Shown here one piece after another: positions 7,571 to 16,137 of a DNA stretch of 32,062 nt. Each line of letters opens with the position of its first letter. Within the stretch, counting starts at the first letter, position 1. Origin of the DNA: Actinoallomurus purpureus (GTDB lineage: Bacteria; Actinomycetota; Actinomycetes; Streptosporangiales; Streptosporangiaceae); assembly GCF_024055795.1 (NCBI RefSeq), contig NZ_JAMXMY010000040.1, positions 1-32,062 on the forward strand, read 5' to 3'. Made by a program: the position numbers and the translations under genes. The notes beneath the pieces are model-generated. The model ran no database searches, was not told the origin of the DNA, and saw only the letters and a program-made list of their open reading frames with translations.

Positions 7571-9162
7571 TGCAGCACCTCCGGGAGGCTCGCCACGAAG
7601 ACGGCCCCGGCGTCGTCGGGGCCGGGGGCGGCGATGGTGACGTCGCCGCCGCGCGACCGGGCCGCCTGCCGGGCGAGGGCCAGGCCGAGCCCACGCGGCC
7701 GGCCCTCCTCGGGCTCGCGGGTGGACACGCCGTCGCGGAAGACGGCCTCTCTCAGCTCGTCCGGGACGCCCTCCCCCGAGTCCGCGACGGTGACGTGGAG
7801 ATCGGTGCCGTCACCGAGCAGCTCGACCTCCACCCGCGCCGGACGGTGCGTGCCGAGCCGGGCCGCCTCGATGGCGTTCTCGACGAGGTTGCCGAGCACG
7901 GTGGTCACGTCGAGCGGGTCGACGACCCGGCCGGGCACCCAGCTCGTGTCGGCGATCTCCAGCGCGACGCCCCTCTCCGTGGCGACGGCGGCCTTGGCGG
8001 CGAGGAACGCCCGCAGGTACGGGTCGGGGACGCTGTCCGGGGGCGCCTCCCGCGTCGTCGGGACCTCAGCGAGGGTCCGGATGTAGCCGGCCGCCTCCTC
8101 GTAGTGTCCGAGCTGGAGGAGTCCGGACAGCGTGTGCATGCGGTTGGCGTACTCATGCCGTTGCGCGCGCAGCGCGTCGAACAGGGCGCGCACCCCGTCG
8201 AGCTCCCGGGCCAGCGACTCGACGTCCGTACGGTCCCGCAGGGTGATCACCGTGCCGAGCAGGCGGCCGTCGTGGCGGACCTCCCGCCGGTTGACGACGA
8301 GGACGCGCTCGCCCGCGACGACGAAGAGGTTGCGCGCCTCCTCCTCGCCGTCCAGGACCGACCTCAGGCGTCCGCGTACGGGCAGCTCGGCGACCGGCTC
8401 GCCCCGCGCCGGGGTGACGCCGAGCAGTCGCGCCGCCTCGGCGTTGCAGGCCGTGACCCGGTTGCCGGCGTCCACCGCCAGCACGCCCTCGTTGATGCCG
8501 TGCAGCACCGCCGCGCGTTCCTGGACCAGCTCGGCCAGCTCGTACGGCTCCAGGCCCAGGGTCTGGCGTTTGAGCCGGCGCCCGATCGCGACCGACCCGG
8601 CCACGCCGAGCGCGACGGCGGCCGCGGCGAACAGGGCGGCGACGGCCATCGTGCGGTGCACCCGCCGGTCGATGTCCCCGGCGTCGAAGCCGACGCTGAC
8701 CTCGCCTACGAGGGCGCCCCGGTGGTCGTACAGCGGGACCTTGCCGCGTGCGGACAGGCCGAGGGTGCCGCGCTCGATGACCTTCACCTCCCGGCCGGAT
8801 AGCGGGGCCGAGGGGTCGGTGCTGACGCGTTTGCCGATCAGCGCGTGGTTCGGGTGCGCGAGGCGGATGCCGTCCCGGTCGGTCACGACGACGAAGAGCG
8901 CGCCGGTGGCGCGGCGCACCCGCTCGGCCCTGTCCTCCACGACGCCCTTCGGGTCGCCGCCGGTCGCGACCGTGTCGCCGATCATCGGGTCGGCCGCGAC
9001 CGAGCGGGCGAGCGTGAGCGCCCGCCAGGCGTACTGGTTGCGCAGTTCGTCGCGCTGCATCCAGGAGGCCAGGCCGTACCCGGCCAAGGCCACGAGCACC
9101 ACCACACTGATCTGCAGGATCAGCACCTGGTGCGCGAAGCGGATCCGGATACCACGGGACAT
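7567..9162 (-). CDS. CitA/DcuS-family sensor histidine kinase
   Basis: The protein has 531 residues. TM1 lies at about 12-33, an extracytoplasmic Cache/PAS-like sensor domain at about 36-168 and TM2 at about 172-194. A cytoplasmic PAS domain covers about 215-315. The phosphoacceptor region is L-R-A-Q-R-H-E-Y-A-N with H336, followed by HATPase boxes (N-L-V-E-N-A-I-E-A-A, D-S-G-E-G-V, G-L-G-L-A-L). Family members sense di- or tricarboxylates such as citrate and fumarate in the periplasmic domain; the ligand here is unknown. The ATG is preceded by TACCGT and then exactly 6 nt, which predicts a leaderless mRNA. It is the first gene of a two-gene operon with the response regulator and lies divergent to the importer. 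Confidence 0.94.
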   Translation of the reverse strand: MSRGIRIRFAHQVLILQISVVVLVALAGYGLASWMQRDELRNQYAWRALTLARSVAADPMIGDTVATGGDPKGVVEDRAERVRRATGALFVVVTDRDGIRLAHPNHALIGKRVSTDPSAPLSGREVKVIERGTLGLSARGKVPLYDHRGALVGEVSVGFDAGDIDRRVHRTMAVAALFAAAAVALGVAGSVAIGRRLKRQTLGLEPYELAELVQERAAVLHGINEGVLAVDAGNRVTACNAEAARLLGVTPARGEPVAELPVRGRLRSVLDGEEEARNLFVVAGERVLVVNRREVRHDGRLLGTVITLRDRTDVESLARELDGVRALFDALRAQRHEYANRMHTLSGLLQLGHYEEAAGYIRTLAEVPTTREAPPDSVPDPYLRAFLAAKAAVATERGVALEIADTSWVPGRVVDPLDVTTVLGNLVENAIEAARLGTHRPARVEVELLGDGTDLHVTVADSGEGVPDELREAVFRDGVSTREPEEGRPRGLGLALARQAARSRGGDVTIAAPGPDDAGAVFVASLPEVLQ

Positions 9163-9174
9163 GCGTGCACGGTA
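9163..9174 (-). promoter_or_regulatory. -10 element for a leaderless sensor kinase transcript
   Basis: On the minus strand TACCGT (9169-9174) fits TAnnnT, and 6 nt separate it from the ATG, placing the transcription start on the initiation codon. No Shine-Dalgarno is present and no clear -35 is seen. Confidence 0.5.
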
Positions 9175-9281
9175 GCCGAAAGCGCTCCGGCGGCTCCGTT
9201 CCGCGTGAGCAGAATGCGGTAAACGCCGCTAAGGTCGATAACCTCAGGAAACACGGCTTGCGATTACATCGCGAGCAAGGC

Positions 9282-9317
9282 TTAACGGGCCGGAAACGTA
9301 CTCGTAACCTCCCGGCA
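9282..9317 (+). promoter_or_regulatory. Promoter for a leaderless ABC importer operon
   Basis: TTAACG (9282-9287), a 17-bp spacer, then TAACCT (9305-9310) and 6 nt to the ATG at 9317. The geometry of a vegetative actinobacterial promoter is met and the predicted start is the A of the start codon. There is no Shine-Dalgarno. Just upstream an interrupted inverted repeat with CTTGC/GCAAG ends (9257-9279) could be the response-regulator site, but that is weak. Confidence 0.6.
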
Positions 9318-10162
9318 TGCGCACGCAAGCAGAGCCTGACGGCCCCGCGATCGAGCTTCGCGACGCGACCAAGCGTTTCCGCTCGTCGTCGGGTGGAGTG
9401 CACACCGCCGTCCGCAACCTCGACCTGACCGTACGCGCCGGTGAGTTCGTCGCCGTCGTCGGTCCCACCGGGTGCGGCAAGTCCACCACCCTGTCCCTCG
9501 TCTCGGGCCTCGAACCCCCCTCGGTGGGCGAGGTCCTGGTGCACGGCCGGCCGGTCGACGGCATCCCCGACGGTGTCGGGTACATGTTCCAGACCGACGC
9601 CGTGCTGCCGTGGCGCACCGTGCTCGACAACGTCGCGACCGGTCCCCGCTACCGCGGCGTGGGCCGGCAGAAGGCCCGTGAGCAGGCCCGCGACTGGGTC
9701 CAGCGGGTGGGCCTGGGCGGATTCGAGTCCTACTACCCCCACCAGCTGTCCGGTGGCATGCGCAAGCGCGTCGCCCTCGCGCAGACGCTGGTCAACGAGC
9801 CCTCGATCCTGCTCATGGACGAGCCGTTCTCCGCGCTGGACGTGCAGACCCGCGGCCTGATGCAGGACGAGCTGCTGCGCCTGTGGGCCGGCGACGACCC
9901 CCTCGGGCGGGGCGGCGGCGCCGCCGTCGTCTTCGTCACGCACGACCTGGAAGAGGCCCTCGTGCTCGGCGACCGGGTCGTGGTCATGACCGCGGGCCCC
10001 GCCACCGTGAAGGCGTCCTTCGACGTGCCCCTGAAGCGGCCGCGCGACGCCGAGGAGATCCGGCTCACCCCGGAGTTCCTCGAGATCTACCGCGAGGTGT
10101 GGGAGTCCCTGCGCGAAGAGGTTCAGATCACCCGCGAGAGGGGAACCGGCAATGCTGCTTGA
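9317..10162 (+). CDS. NitT/TauT-family ABC transporter ATP-binding protein
   Basis: The protein has 281 residues. Walker A is G-P-T-G-C-G-K-S-T (49-57), with a Q-loop near Q92, signature L-S-G-G-M (144-148), Walker B I-L-L-M-D-E (164-169) and an H-loop in V-F-V-T-H-D. It belongs to the SsuB/TauB/NrtD group, which energises import of nitrate, sulfonates, riboflavin or thiamine precursors and similar small molecules. It is the first gene of a three-gene operon, and its last 11 bp overlap the permease start. Upstream lies a promoter that predicts leaderless translation. The divergent CitA/CitB pair probably controls it. Confidence 0.95.
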   Translation: MRTQAEPDGPAIELRDATKRFRSSSGGVHTAVRNLDLTVRAGEFVAVVGPTGCGKSTTLSLVSGLEPPSVGEVLVHGRPVDGIPDGVGYMFQTDAVLPWRTVLDNVATGPRYRGVGRQKAREQARDWVQRVGLGGFESYYPHQLSGGMRKRVALAQTLVNEPSILLMDEPFSALDVQTRGLMQDELLRLWAGDDPLGRGGGAAVVFVTHDLEEALVLGDRVVVMTAGPATVKASFDVPLKRPRDAEEIRLTPEFLEIYREVWESLREEVQITRERGTGNAA

Positions 10163-11000
10163 GCTGGACGACCACGCGACGGCCGTCGCCCAGGCCCGCG
10201 CCGTGGGCCGCCGCCGCTCCCTCACCGTCAACGCCGTACGGATCCTGCTGGTCGTCGCCGTGCTCGGCACGTGGGAGCTGGCCGCGACGTACTGGATCGA
10301 CCCGTTCTACTATTCCAAGCCGAGCGCGATCTGGAACCGCCTCGTCGACTGGTTCACCTCGGGCACGTCGCAGGGGTCGATCTGGACACAGATCGCCTAC
10401 ACCCTCGAAGAGGCCCTGATCGGCTTCGCGCTGGGCAGCGTCGGCGGCGTGATCCTCGGCATCATCCTGGGCCGCAGCCGGTTCCTGTCGGACGTGTGCG
10501 CGCCGTTCATCAAGGCCGCCAACGCCATCCCCCGCATCATCCTGGCGTCGCTGTTCGTCATCTGGTTCGGCCTGGGCATGTCCTCGAAGGTCGCCACCGC
10601 CTTCATCCTGGTGTTCTTCGCGGTGTTCTTCAACGCCTTCCAGGGTGCCCGCGAGGTGGACCGCAACCTGGTGAACAACGCGCGGATCCTGGGCGCGAGC
10701 CGTAGGGCCGTGCTGCGCACCATCGTCGTGCCCAGCGCCACCTCCTGGATCCTCGCCTCGCTCCACTCGGCGTTCGGGTTCGCCATCATCGGCGCGATCG
10801 TCGGTGAGTACAGCGGCGCGGACAAGGGACTCGGCCTGCTGATCAACCACGCCCAGGGCACGTTCGACTCGGCCGGCATCTACGCCGGAATGATCATCAT
10901 CACGGTGATCGCGCTGCTCGCCGAGTGGCTCCTCACCCTCCTCGAACGCCGCCTGCTGCGCTGGCGCCCGCCGGCCGCCGGCAGCGACGCGCAGATCTGA
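10152..11000 (+). CDS. NitT/TauT-family ABC transporter permease
   Basis: The protein has 282 residues with about six membrane segments, the first near residues 25-45 (V-R-I-L-L-V-V-A-V-L-G). The BPD_transp_1 core lies at about 85-270. The cytoplasmic coupling loop has the form found in this family (N-N-A-R-I-L-G-A-S-R-R-A-V-L-R, about 176-190), which docks on the ATPase. The ATG lies inside the ATPase gene, with GAGGGGA about 8 nt upstream, so translation is coupled. It should form a homodimeric channel with the neighbouring ATPase and receive substrate from the lipoprotein encoded next. The substrate cannot be read from the permease. Confidence 0.94.
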   Translation: MLLELDDHATAVAQARAVGRRRSLTVNAVRILLVVAVLGTWELAATYWIDPFYYSKPSAIWNRLVDWFTSGTSQGSIWTQIAYTLEEALIGFALGSVGGVILGIILGRSRFLSDVCAPFIKAANAIPRIILASLFVIWFGLGMSSKVATAFILVFFAVFFNAFQGAREVDRNLVNNARILGASRRAVLRTIVVPSATSWILASLHSAFGFAIIGAIVGEYSGADKGLGLLINHAQGTFDSAGIYAGMIIITVIALLAEWLLTLLERRLLRWRPPAAGSDAQI

Positions 11001-11079
11001 CCGGCGCGCCACGCCGCGCCCCTCCCCCGAGCCGGGATCCGAATCCGCCCCCGCTCCACGTCACCAAGGAGAGCTCGTC

Positions 11080-12135
11080 ATGCGCACCACCACCCGTATC
11101 GCCGCGGCGGCACTCGCCGCCACGACCGCCCTGTCGCTGGCCGCCTGCCGCGACTCGCGTAGCTCCTCCGGAGGAGGCGGCGGCGGCAAGGAAGGCGGCA
11201 CCGTCAAGATCATGGTCGGCGGCATCGACAAGGTCATCTACCTGCCCGCGAAGCTCACCGAGCAGCTCGGCTACTTCAAGGAGCAGGGCCTGAACGTCCA
11301 GCTGCTGACCGAGCCGGCGGGCGCGCAGGCCGAGAACGTCATGATCTCGGGCGACGTCCAGGGCGTCGTCGGCTTCTACGACCACACGATCGACCTGCAG
11401 ACCAAGGGCAAGTGCGTCCAGAGCGTCGTCCAGTTCGCCGATGTGCCGGGCGAGGTGGAGGTCGTCTCCACCAAGAAGGCCGGCCAGATCGCCTCACCGG
11501 CGAACTTCAAGGGCAAGAAGCTCGGCGTGACCAGCCCCGGTTCCTCCACCGACTTCCTCACGCAGTACCTGGCCACCAAGAACGGCGTGCCGACCTCCGG
11601 CTACACCACCGTCAAGGCGGGGGCGGGCCAGACGTTCATCGCCACGCTGGCCAACGGCGGCATCGACGCGGGCATGACCACCGACCCGACGGTCGCCAAG
11701 CTCACCAGCACCGGCCAGGCGAAGATCATGCTCGACATGCGGAACGAGGCGGGCACCAAGGCGGCGCTCGGCGGCCTGTACCCGGCCAGCTCCCTCTACA
11801 TGAACTGCGACTACGTCAAGAACAACGCGGCGACCGTGCAGAAGCTCGCCAACGCGTTCGTCAAGACGCTCGGCTGGATCAAGACGCACAAGCCGGCGGA
11901 GATCGCCGCGAAGATGCCGGCGGACTACGCCGGCGGCGACCCGAAGCTGTACGAGAAGGCGATCACCGACAGCATCGGCATGTTCACCGCGGACGGCGTC
12001 ATGCCCGCCGACGGGGCCAAGAACGTCCTGAACGTCCTCGCGCAGTTCTCTCCGAACGTCAAGGGCAAGAAGGACACCATCGACCTGTCCAAGACCTACA
12101 CCACCGACTACGTCTCCAAGGCGCCCAAGCAGTGA
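11080..12135 (+). CDS. NitT/TauT-family ABC substrate-binding lipoprotein
   Basis: The protein has 351 residues. The lipoprotein signal ends in L-S-L-A-A-C with C23 as lipidation site, followed by a Ser/Gly-rich tether. The body is an NMT1/SsuA-like periplasmic-binding fold: K-I-M-V-G-G-I-D-K at the first strand, Y-L-P-A-K-L-T-E-Q-L-G-Y-F-K-E-Q-G typical of the family, and L-G-V-T-S-P-G-S-S in the second lobe. The start ATG has AAGGAGA about 8 nt upstream. It is the last gene of the importer operon, followed 5 bp later by a strong terminator. Candidate ligands include sulfonates, nitrate-like anions and pyrimidine precursors; the CitA-type sensor next door hints at an organic acid, but that is inference. 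Confidence 0.93.
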   Translation: MRTTTRIAAAALAATTALSLAACRDSRSSSGGGGGGKEGGTVKIMVGGIDKVIYLPAKLTEQLGYFKEQGLNVQLLTEPAGAQAENVMISGDVQGVVGFYDHTIDLQTKGKCVQSVVQFADVPGEVEVVSTKKAGQIASPANFKGKKLGVTSPGSSTDFLTQYLATKNGVPTSGYTTVKAGAGQTFIATLANGGIDAGMTTDPTVAKLTSTGQAKIMLDMRNEAGTKAALGGLYPASSLYMNCDYVKNNAATVQKLANAFVKTLGWIKTHKPAEIAAKMPADYAGGDPKLYEKAITDSIGMFTADGVMPADGAKNVLNVLAQFSPNVKGKKDTIDLSKTYTTDYVSKAPKQ

Positions 12136-12140
12136 CCATC

Positions 12141-12178
12141 CGTACGGCCCCCGGGACGCCCGTCCCGGGGGCCGTACG
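12141..12178. terminator. Bidirectional terminator, perfect 17-bp stem
   Basis: CGTACGGCCCCCGGGAC, loop GCCC, then the exact complement. It lies between the convergent importer operon (ends 12135) and the aldehyde dehydrogenase (ends 12187). No U-tract follows, as is usual in high-GC actinobacteria. Confidence 0.85.
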
Positions 12179-12186
12179 CGTGCCCG

Positions 12187-13608
12187 TCACAGATCGACGG
12201 CGAGGTACTTCAGCTCGAGGTAGTCGTCGATGCCCTCGAAGCCGCCCTCGCGGCCGATCCCGGACTCCTTCACCCCGCCGAACGGCGCCGCCGGGTTGGA
12301 CACGAGCCCGCGGTTGAGACCGACCATCCCGGCCTCGAGCGCCTCCCCGACCCGAAGCGCCCGGCTCAGGTCGCGGGTGTAGGCGTAGGCGACCAGGCCG
12401 GCCTCCGTGTCATTGGCCGCCGCGATCATGGACTCCTCGTCGGGGAAGGCCGCGACCGGCGCGACCGGGGCGAAGATCTCCTCCCGCATCACGCGGGCGT
12501 CCGGCGGCACGTCGCTCAGCACGGTCGGCGGGTAGAACCACCCCGGCCCCTCCGGCACCTTCCCGCCCGTACGAAGGGTCGCGCCGCGTTCGAGCGCGTC
12601 GGAGACGAGGCCGGCGACCCGGTCCCGCGCCCGCTCATCGACCAGCGGGCCGACCTCCGTCTCCGGGTCGAGGCCCGGGCCGGGGCGCAGGGCGCTGAGT
12701 CGTTCGGCGAGACCGGCCGCGAACTCTTCGGCGACGGCCTCGTGGACGATGAACCGGTTCGCCGCGACGCACGACTCGCCGGTGTTGCGCATCTTGGCCA
12801 GCACCGCGCCAGTGAGCGCGGCGTCGAGGTCGGCGTCGTCGAAGACGAGGAAGGGGGCGTTGCCGCCCAGCTCCATCGTCGTCTTGATCACCTTGCCCGC
12901 CGCCTGTTCCATCAGCTTCCTGCCGACGGGCGTCGAGCCGGTGAACGAGAGCATCCGCAGCCGTCCGTCCGTGATGAGGGCGTCGGTCACCTCGGGTGCG
13001 CGGTTCGTCGGCAGCACGCTCAGGACGCCCTCCGGCACGCCGGCGTCGGCCAGCAGCCGGCCCAGGGCCAGCGCGGAGAAGGGCGTCGCCTCGGCCGGCT
13101 TGATGATCATCGCGCAGCCCGCGGCGATCGCCGGGCCGACCTTCCGAGTGATCATGGACAGCGGGAAGTTCCACGGCGTGACGAGGTACGCCGGACCGAT
13201 CGGCTGCCGGGTGGTGAGGATCCGGTAGTCGCCGCCCGGGGCGACCCGGTACTCGCCCCCGACGCGGACCGCCTCCTCGGAGAACCACCGGAGGAACTCC
13301 GCCGCGTAGGCGACCTCGCCGAGTGACTCGGCCAGCGGCCGTCCCATCTCCCGGGTCGTCAGCCGCGCGAGTTCCTCGGCGCGCTCGTGCATCAGCTCGT
13401 ACGCCCGGCGCAGGATGTCCGAACGCTCGCGCGGAGCGGTCGCGGCCCAGGACGCCTGGGCGGCCGCCGCGGCGTCGAGCGCGCGTACGGCGGCGTCCGC
13501 GCCGGCGTCCGCGACCGAGGCGAACACCTCGCCGGTGGACGGGTCCGTGACGTCGAAGGTCGCCTCCGCCGTCTCCCACGTGCCGCCGATGTACAGCCTG
13601 TCGTCCAT
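12187..13608 (-). CDS. NAD(P)-dependent aldehyde dehydrogenase, succinate-semialdehyde dehydrogenase type
   Basis: From the ATG at 13608 (GGGAGG 8 nt upstream) the protein has 473 residues, a normal family length. The frame stays open 61 codons further, but that stretch has no family sequence. Visible features are P-W-N-F-P (N147, oxyanion), E-L-G-G-N-A-P (general base E247) and the catalytic Cys C280 in N-T-G-E-S-C-V, plus S-F-T-G-S-T-P-V-G-R for cofactor binding. The combination matches the SSADH/GabD group, which oxidises succinate semialdehyde to succinate in GABA or polyamine catabolism. Other short-chain semialdehydes are possible. No GABA transaminase lies beside it. Confidence 0.9.
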   Translation of the reverse strand: MDDRLYIGGTWETAEATFDVTDPSTGEVFASVADAGADAAVRALDAAAAAQASWAATAPRERSDILRRAYELMHERAEELARLTTREMGRPLAESLGEVAYAAEFLRWFSEEAVRVGGEYRVAPGGDYRILTTRQPIGPAYLVTPWNFPLSMITRKVGPAIAAGCAMIIKPAEATPFSALALGRLLADAGVPEGVLSVLPTNRAPEVTDALITDGRLRMLSFTGSTPVGRKLMEQAAGKVIKTTMELGGNAPFLVFDDADLDAALTGAVLAKMRNTGESCVAANRFIVHEAVAEEFAAGLAERLSALRPGPGLDPETEVGPLVDERARDRVAGLVSDALERGATLRTGGKVPEGPGWFYPPTVLSDVPPDARVMREEIFAPVAPVAAFPDEESMIAAANDTEAGLVAYAYTRDLSRALRVGEALEAGMVGLNRGLVSNPAAPFGGVKESGIGREGGFEGIDDYLELKYLAVDL

Positions 13609-13702
13609 GCCGATCGCCTCCCGGTGCCTCTCGCTCCGCACGTTACCCGGCCCGTCGAGAGGGACCTCGTGCAGGTCGCGCTGTGGCGCCGCCGATGCGG
13701 TG

Positions 13703-13730
13703 ACGGCCGTTACGCCTGCTAAACGGCCGT
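13703..13730. promoter_or_regulatory. Twin ACGGCCGT palindromes, 20 bp apart
   Basis: ACGGCCGT at 13703-13710 and again at 13723-13730. Each is self-complementary and their centres are exactly two helical turns apart. They lie between the divergent aldehyde dehydrogenase and phosphatidyltransferase genes, about 95 bp from the dehydrogenase start. The layout suits a dimer-of-dimers regulator. In GC-rich DNA one such 8-mer could be chance; the pair and its spacing are the argument. Confidence 0.35.
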
Positions 13731-13857
13731 AGATCCAAAATCTCCGTAAACAATGGGTAAACCAGGCAATCTGGCGCGGCGTCTCATCCAATACCGATCG
13801 GATCAGCCAGGCCCGGGGTTTCCGGGCCGTTCCTCATGTGACCAAGGGGCCAACCGT

Positions 13858-14757
13858 ATGAAGTTCACGCTGGAAGAGGTGAAGTCCCAGACCTTCAAGG
13901 CCCGGGACGCCTGGTGGACGGTGTTCCTCGTGGACCCCCTGGCCGGCCGGCTCGTCGTCGGAACCGCGAACAGGACCTCCATCACGCCGAACCAGATCAC
14001 CTGGGGCGCGCTCTTCCTCGGCCTCGGCTCGGCCGGCTGCTTCCTCATGCCCGACTGGAAGTGGCTGGTGCTCGGCGCCCTGCTCTATCACCTGAGCTTC
14101 GTGCTGGACTGCATGGACGGCAAGATCGCGCGGCTCAAGGGCACCGGCACCGTGCTCGGCGGCTGGCTCGACTACGTCTTCGACCGCATCCGCGTCCTCA
14201 CCTGCACGCTCGCCCTGATGTGGGGGCAGTACCACGCGACCGGCCGGGAGCTCTACCTCATCCTGGGCGTCGCGGTCGTCTTCCTCGACATGCTCCGCTA
14301 CGTCGACGCCCTCCAGGTGGCGAAGGTCCGCCGCCAGATGCGCGGCGAGCTGACCAAGGCGATCGAGGAGTCGGTCTCCGACCGCACGCCCGTCTTCGCG
14401 GAGGACCTGCTGCGCGAGGACCCCGACCTCGACCCGGACGAGATCAGGACCCGCACCGCCGAGGTCATCGACCTGCAGGAGGAGTTCCGGTCCCGCTTCG
14501 CGTGGTACATCCGCGTCCGCGACTGGCTGCGTGACCACCGCGTCCGTACGCACCTGGTGAGCGGCATCGAGTTCCAGATGGCCGTGTTCATCATCGGGCC
14601 GCTGGTGAACCAGATCGCCCCGGTCACCATCGGCGCGGCGGCCCTGCTGCTCGTCTTCGAGTTCGCGATCATGTACAAGCTCTGGCTGTCCTCCCGGGAC
14701 TTCACCCGCGCCCTCGCGGAGATCCGGGGCGAGGACCCGCAGCCCGCGAGCGTCTGA
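13858..14757 (+). CDS. CDP-alcohol phosphatidyltransferase family membrane enzyme
   Basis: The ATG at 13858 has AAGGGG 8 nt upstream and gives 299 residues. The full family motif D-x2-D-G-x2-A-R-x8-G-x3-D-x3-D is present with D84, D87, G88, A91, R92, G101, D105 and D109. Membrane segments surround it at about 48-62, 68-84, 115-150 and 240-280. A polar insert rich in acidic and basic residues lies at about 150-225, longer than in minimal family members. The enzyme would transfer a phosphoalcohol from a CDP-linked donor to an alcohol acceptor in phospholipid (inositol, glycerol) or phosphoglycan synthesis; the substrate is not identifiable. It is monocistronic, with a TACCGAT -10-like box about 60 bp upstream and a hairpin after the stop. 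Confidence 0.9.
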   Translation: MKFTLEEVKSQTFKARDAWWTVFLVDPLAGRLVVGTANRTSITPNQITWGALFLGLGSAGCFLMPDWKWLVLGALLYHLSFVLDCMDGKIARLKGTGTVLGGWLDYVFDRIRVLTCTLALMWGQYHATGRELYLILGVAVVFLDMLRYVDALQVAKVRRQMRGELTKAIEESVSDRTPVFAEDLLREDPDLDPDEIRTRTAEVIDLQEEFRSRFAWYIRVRDWLRDHRVRTHLVSGIEFQMAVFIIGPLVNQIAPVTIGAAALLLVFEFAIMYKLWLSSRDFTRALAEIRGEDPQPASV

Positions 14758-14763
14758 GGCCGC

Positions 14764-14790
14764 GCGGCGGGCGTCCTTGACGCCCGCCGC
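14764..14790. terminator. Bidirectional terminator, perfect 12-bp stem
   Basis: GCGGCGGGCGTC, loop CTT, then the exact complement, followed by TCTCC. It lies 6 bp past the phosphatidyltransferase stop and 9 bp from the end of the convergent esterase gene. Confidence 0.8.
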
Positions 14791-14799
14791 TCTCCGTCG

Positions 14800-15879
14800 T
14801 CAGGACGGGCGGGGGGCGGACAGGCGACCGCTCAGCCAGGCGTACGCCTTGGGGAGCATCGAGTTCCACACGGAGGCGTTGTGGCCGCCGCTCGGCAGGA
14901 CGAACAGGAACGCCGCCGTCGGTGGCCGTATGAGCGGCATGATCTGGTTGATCGCGTCATCGGAGTGGCGGTCCTGCCGGGTGCCCGCAAGCAGCAGGCC
15001 GACCGGCGGGCGGTGGGTGCGCAGCAGGTCGAGCACGGAGTTCTGGGCGTTCAGCGCGCGGTCGCGGCGGACCTCCGGGGTCTGGGGGACGGCGTCCCCC
15101 TGCATGGTGACGGCCGCGCTGAACAGGTCGGGCCGGCGGATCGCCATCTTCGCCGCGCAGTAGCCGCCGGTGGAGAATCCCATGAGACCCCAGGCGCCCC
15201 GGTCCGGCTGGGCGCGGAACGCCTTGGTGACCGCCTGGCGCACGTCGTCGGTGAGCCAGGTCTCGACGCGCGGCCCCTTGGGGAAGTCGACGCACTCGGT
15301 GTCGCGGCCGTGGACGACCGTCGTCACGGGAGCGACGAGGATGAACGGATGAGAGTGGCCCGACGCCATCGCCTCCTTGAGGGCACCGGCGCCGTGCACG
15401 GCGTGGAACCAGGTCGAAGGGGTGCCGGGGTAGCCGGGCAGGAGTTCGACGACGGGATAGGTCTGGTGGGCGTTCGCGGGCGCGTTGTACCCCGGTGGCA
15501 CCCAGACCAGGATCCGGGAGCGTATCCCGGAGCGTTCGCCGGTCAGCGTCGCGGTGTACACGTCCGGGTCGAGCTTGGGAGTGTGATGGAAGCGCACGTG
15601 ACCGTCGCCGACCGCACCCGGGCCGACCTGCTCGATCGGCGTGTCCTCGCCCTTCCCCCCGCCGAACAGGTCGCTCCAGGAGGCGTAGAACTCGAAGTAG
15701 TGGTTCACGGCGACGCCGCCGACCGTCAGCGCGAACACCTGACACATCACGACCATGAAGAGCCGGACCGCGACGGCGAGCCGTCCCTTGACGCGGTTCC
15801 ACAGGTAGAGGCAGGCCACCGGCCCCGCGACGGCGAACAGGACGACCGCGATGAGAAGCGGCCAGCCCATAAGTCCCAT
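14800..15879 (-). CDS. Membrane-anchored esterase (esterase D / antigen 85-like alpha/beta hydrolase)
   Basis: The protein has 359 residues. Two N-terminal membrane helices lie at about 5-26 and 38-59, and an alpha/beta-hydrolase domain faces outside from about 90. The nucleophile elbow is G-F-S-T-G with S236. The stretch Y-P-V-V-E-L-L-P-G-Y-P-G and the C-terminal G-G-H-N-A-S-V-W carrying the likely catalytic His are as in the esterase D/FbpA (antigen 85) family. Members act as esterases or acyl/mycolyl transferases; mycolic acids are not expected in this lineage, so a plain extracellular esterase is more likely. The start ATG has GGGGGA about 6 nt upstream. It is a single gene converging on the phosphatidyltransferase. 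Confidence 0.88.
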   Translation of the reverse strand: MGLMGWPLLIAVVLFAVAGPVACLYLWNRVKGRLAVAVRLFMVVMCQVFALTVGGVAVNHYFEFYASWSDLFGGGKGEDTPIEQVGPGAVGDGHVRFHHTPKLDPDVYTATLTGERSGIRSRILVWVPPGYNAPANAHQTYPVVELLPGYPGTPSTWFHAVHGAGALKEAMASGHSHPFILVAPVTTVVHGRDTECVDFPKGPRVETWLTDDVRQAVTKAFRAQPDRGAWGLMGFSTGGYCAAKMAIRRPDLFSAAVTMQGDAVPQTPEVRRDRALNAQNSVLDLLRTHRPPVGLLLAGTRQDRHSDDAINQIMPLIRPPTAAFLFVLPSGGHNASVWNSMLPKAYAWLSGRLSAPRPS

Positions 15880-16088
15880 GAAGTCCCCCGAAGAACCCGT
15901 TGACGCGAGCAGGCCGAGGCTAAGGCCCGCTTCGCAGCCCGGCCTTCTGATTCATCCTCATTTCGAGCGATGTTCACCCGGGGATCCGCCCCCTGATCAA
16001 CCTTCCGGAGACACATCCATGGCCTGACGCCGAGGAATGCCGTTGATTCGTCACATCAGGCGGCATCACCTCGTCGTTCGGACGCCGA

Positions 16089-16119
16089 AGGGGCCGGTCG
16101 GACGAACGATCCGGCCCCT
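16089..16119 (-). terminator. Terminator hairpin after the TAP-like hydrolase gene
   Basis: AGGGGCCGG (16089-16097) and CCGGCCCCT (16111-16119) form a perfect 9-bp stem with a 13-nt loop. It begins 19 bp past the stop of the minus-strand hydrolase gene and has no U-tract. The rest of 15880-16137 shows no gene. Confidence 0.65.
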
Positions 16120-16137
16120 GGCGACCGCCGCGTGCCG

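Noticed and set aside
9257-9279. Interrupted inverted repeat CTTGC...GCAAG between kinase and importer
   Set aside because: Only 5 bp match at the outer ends and the inside is not symmetric. It is too weak to call an operator.
13609-13791. 61-codon N-terminal extension of the aldehyde dehydrogenase
   Set aside because: No family sequence, includes the promoter region with the twin palindromes, and the ATG at 13608 has a good ribosome site.
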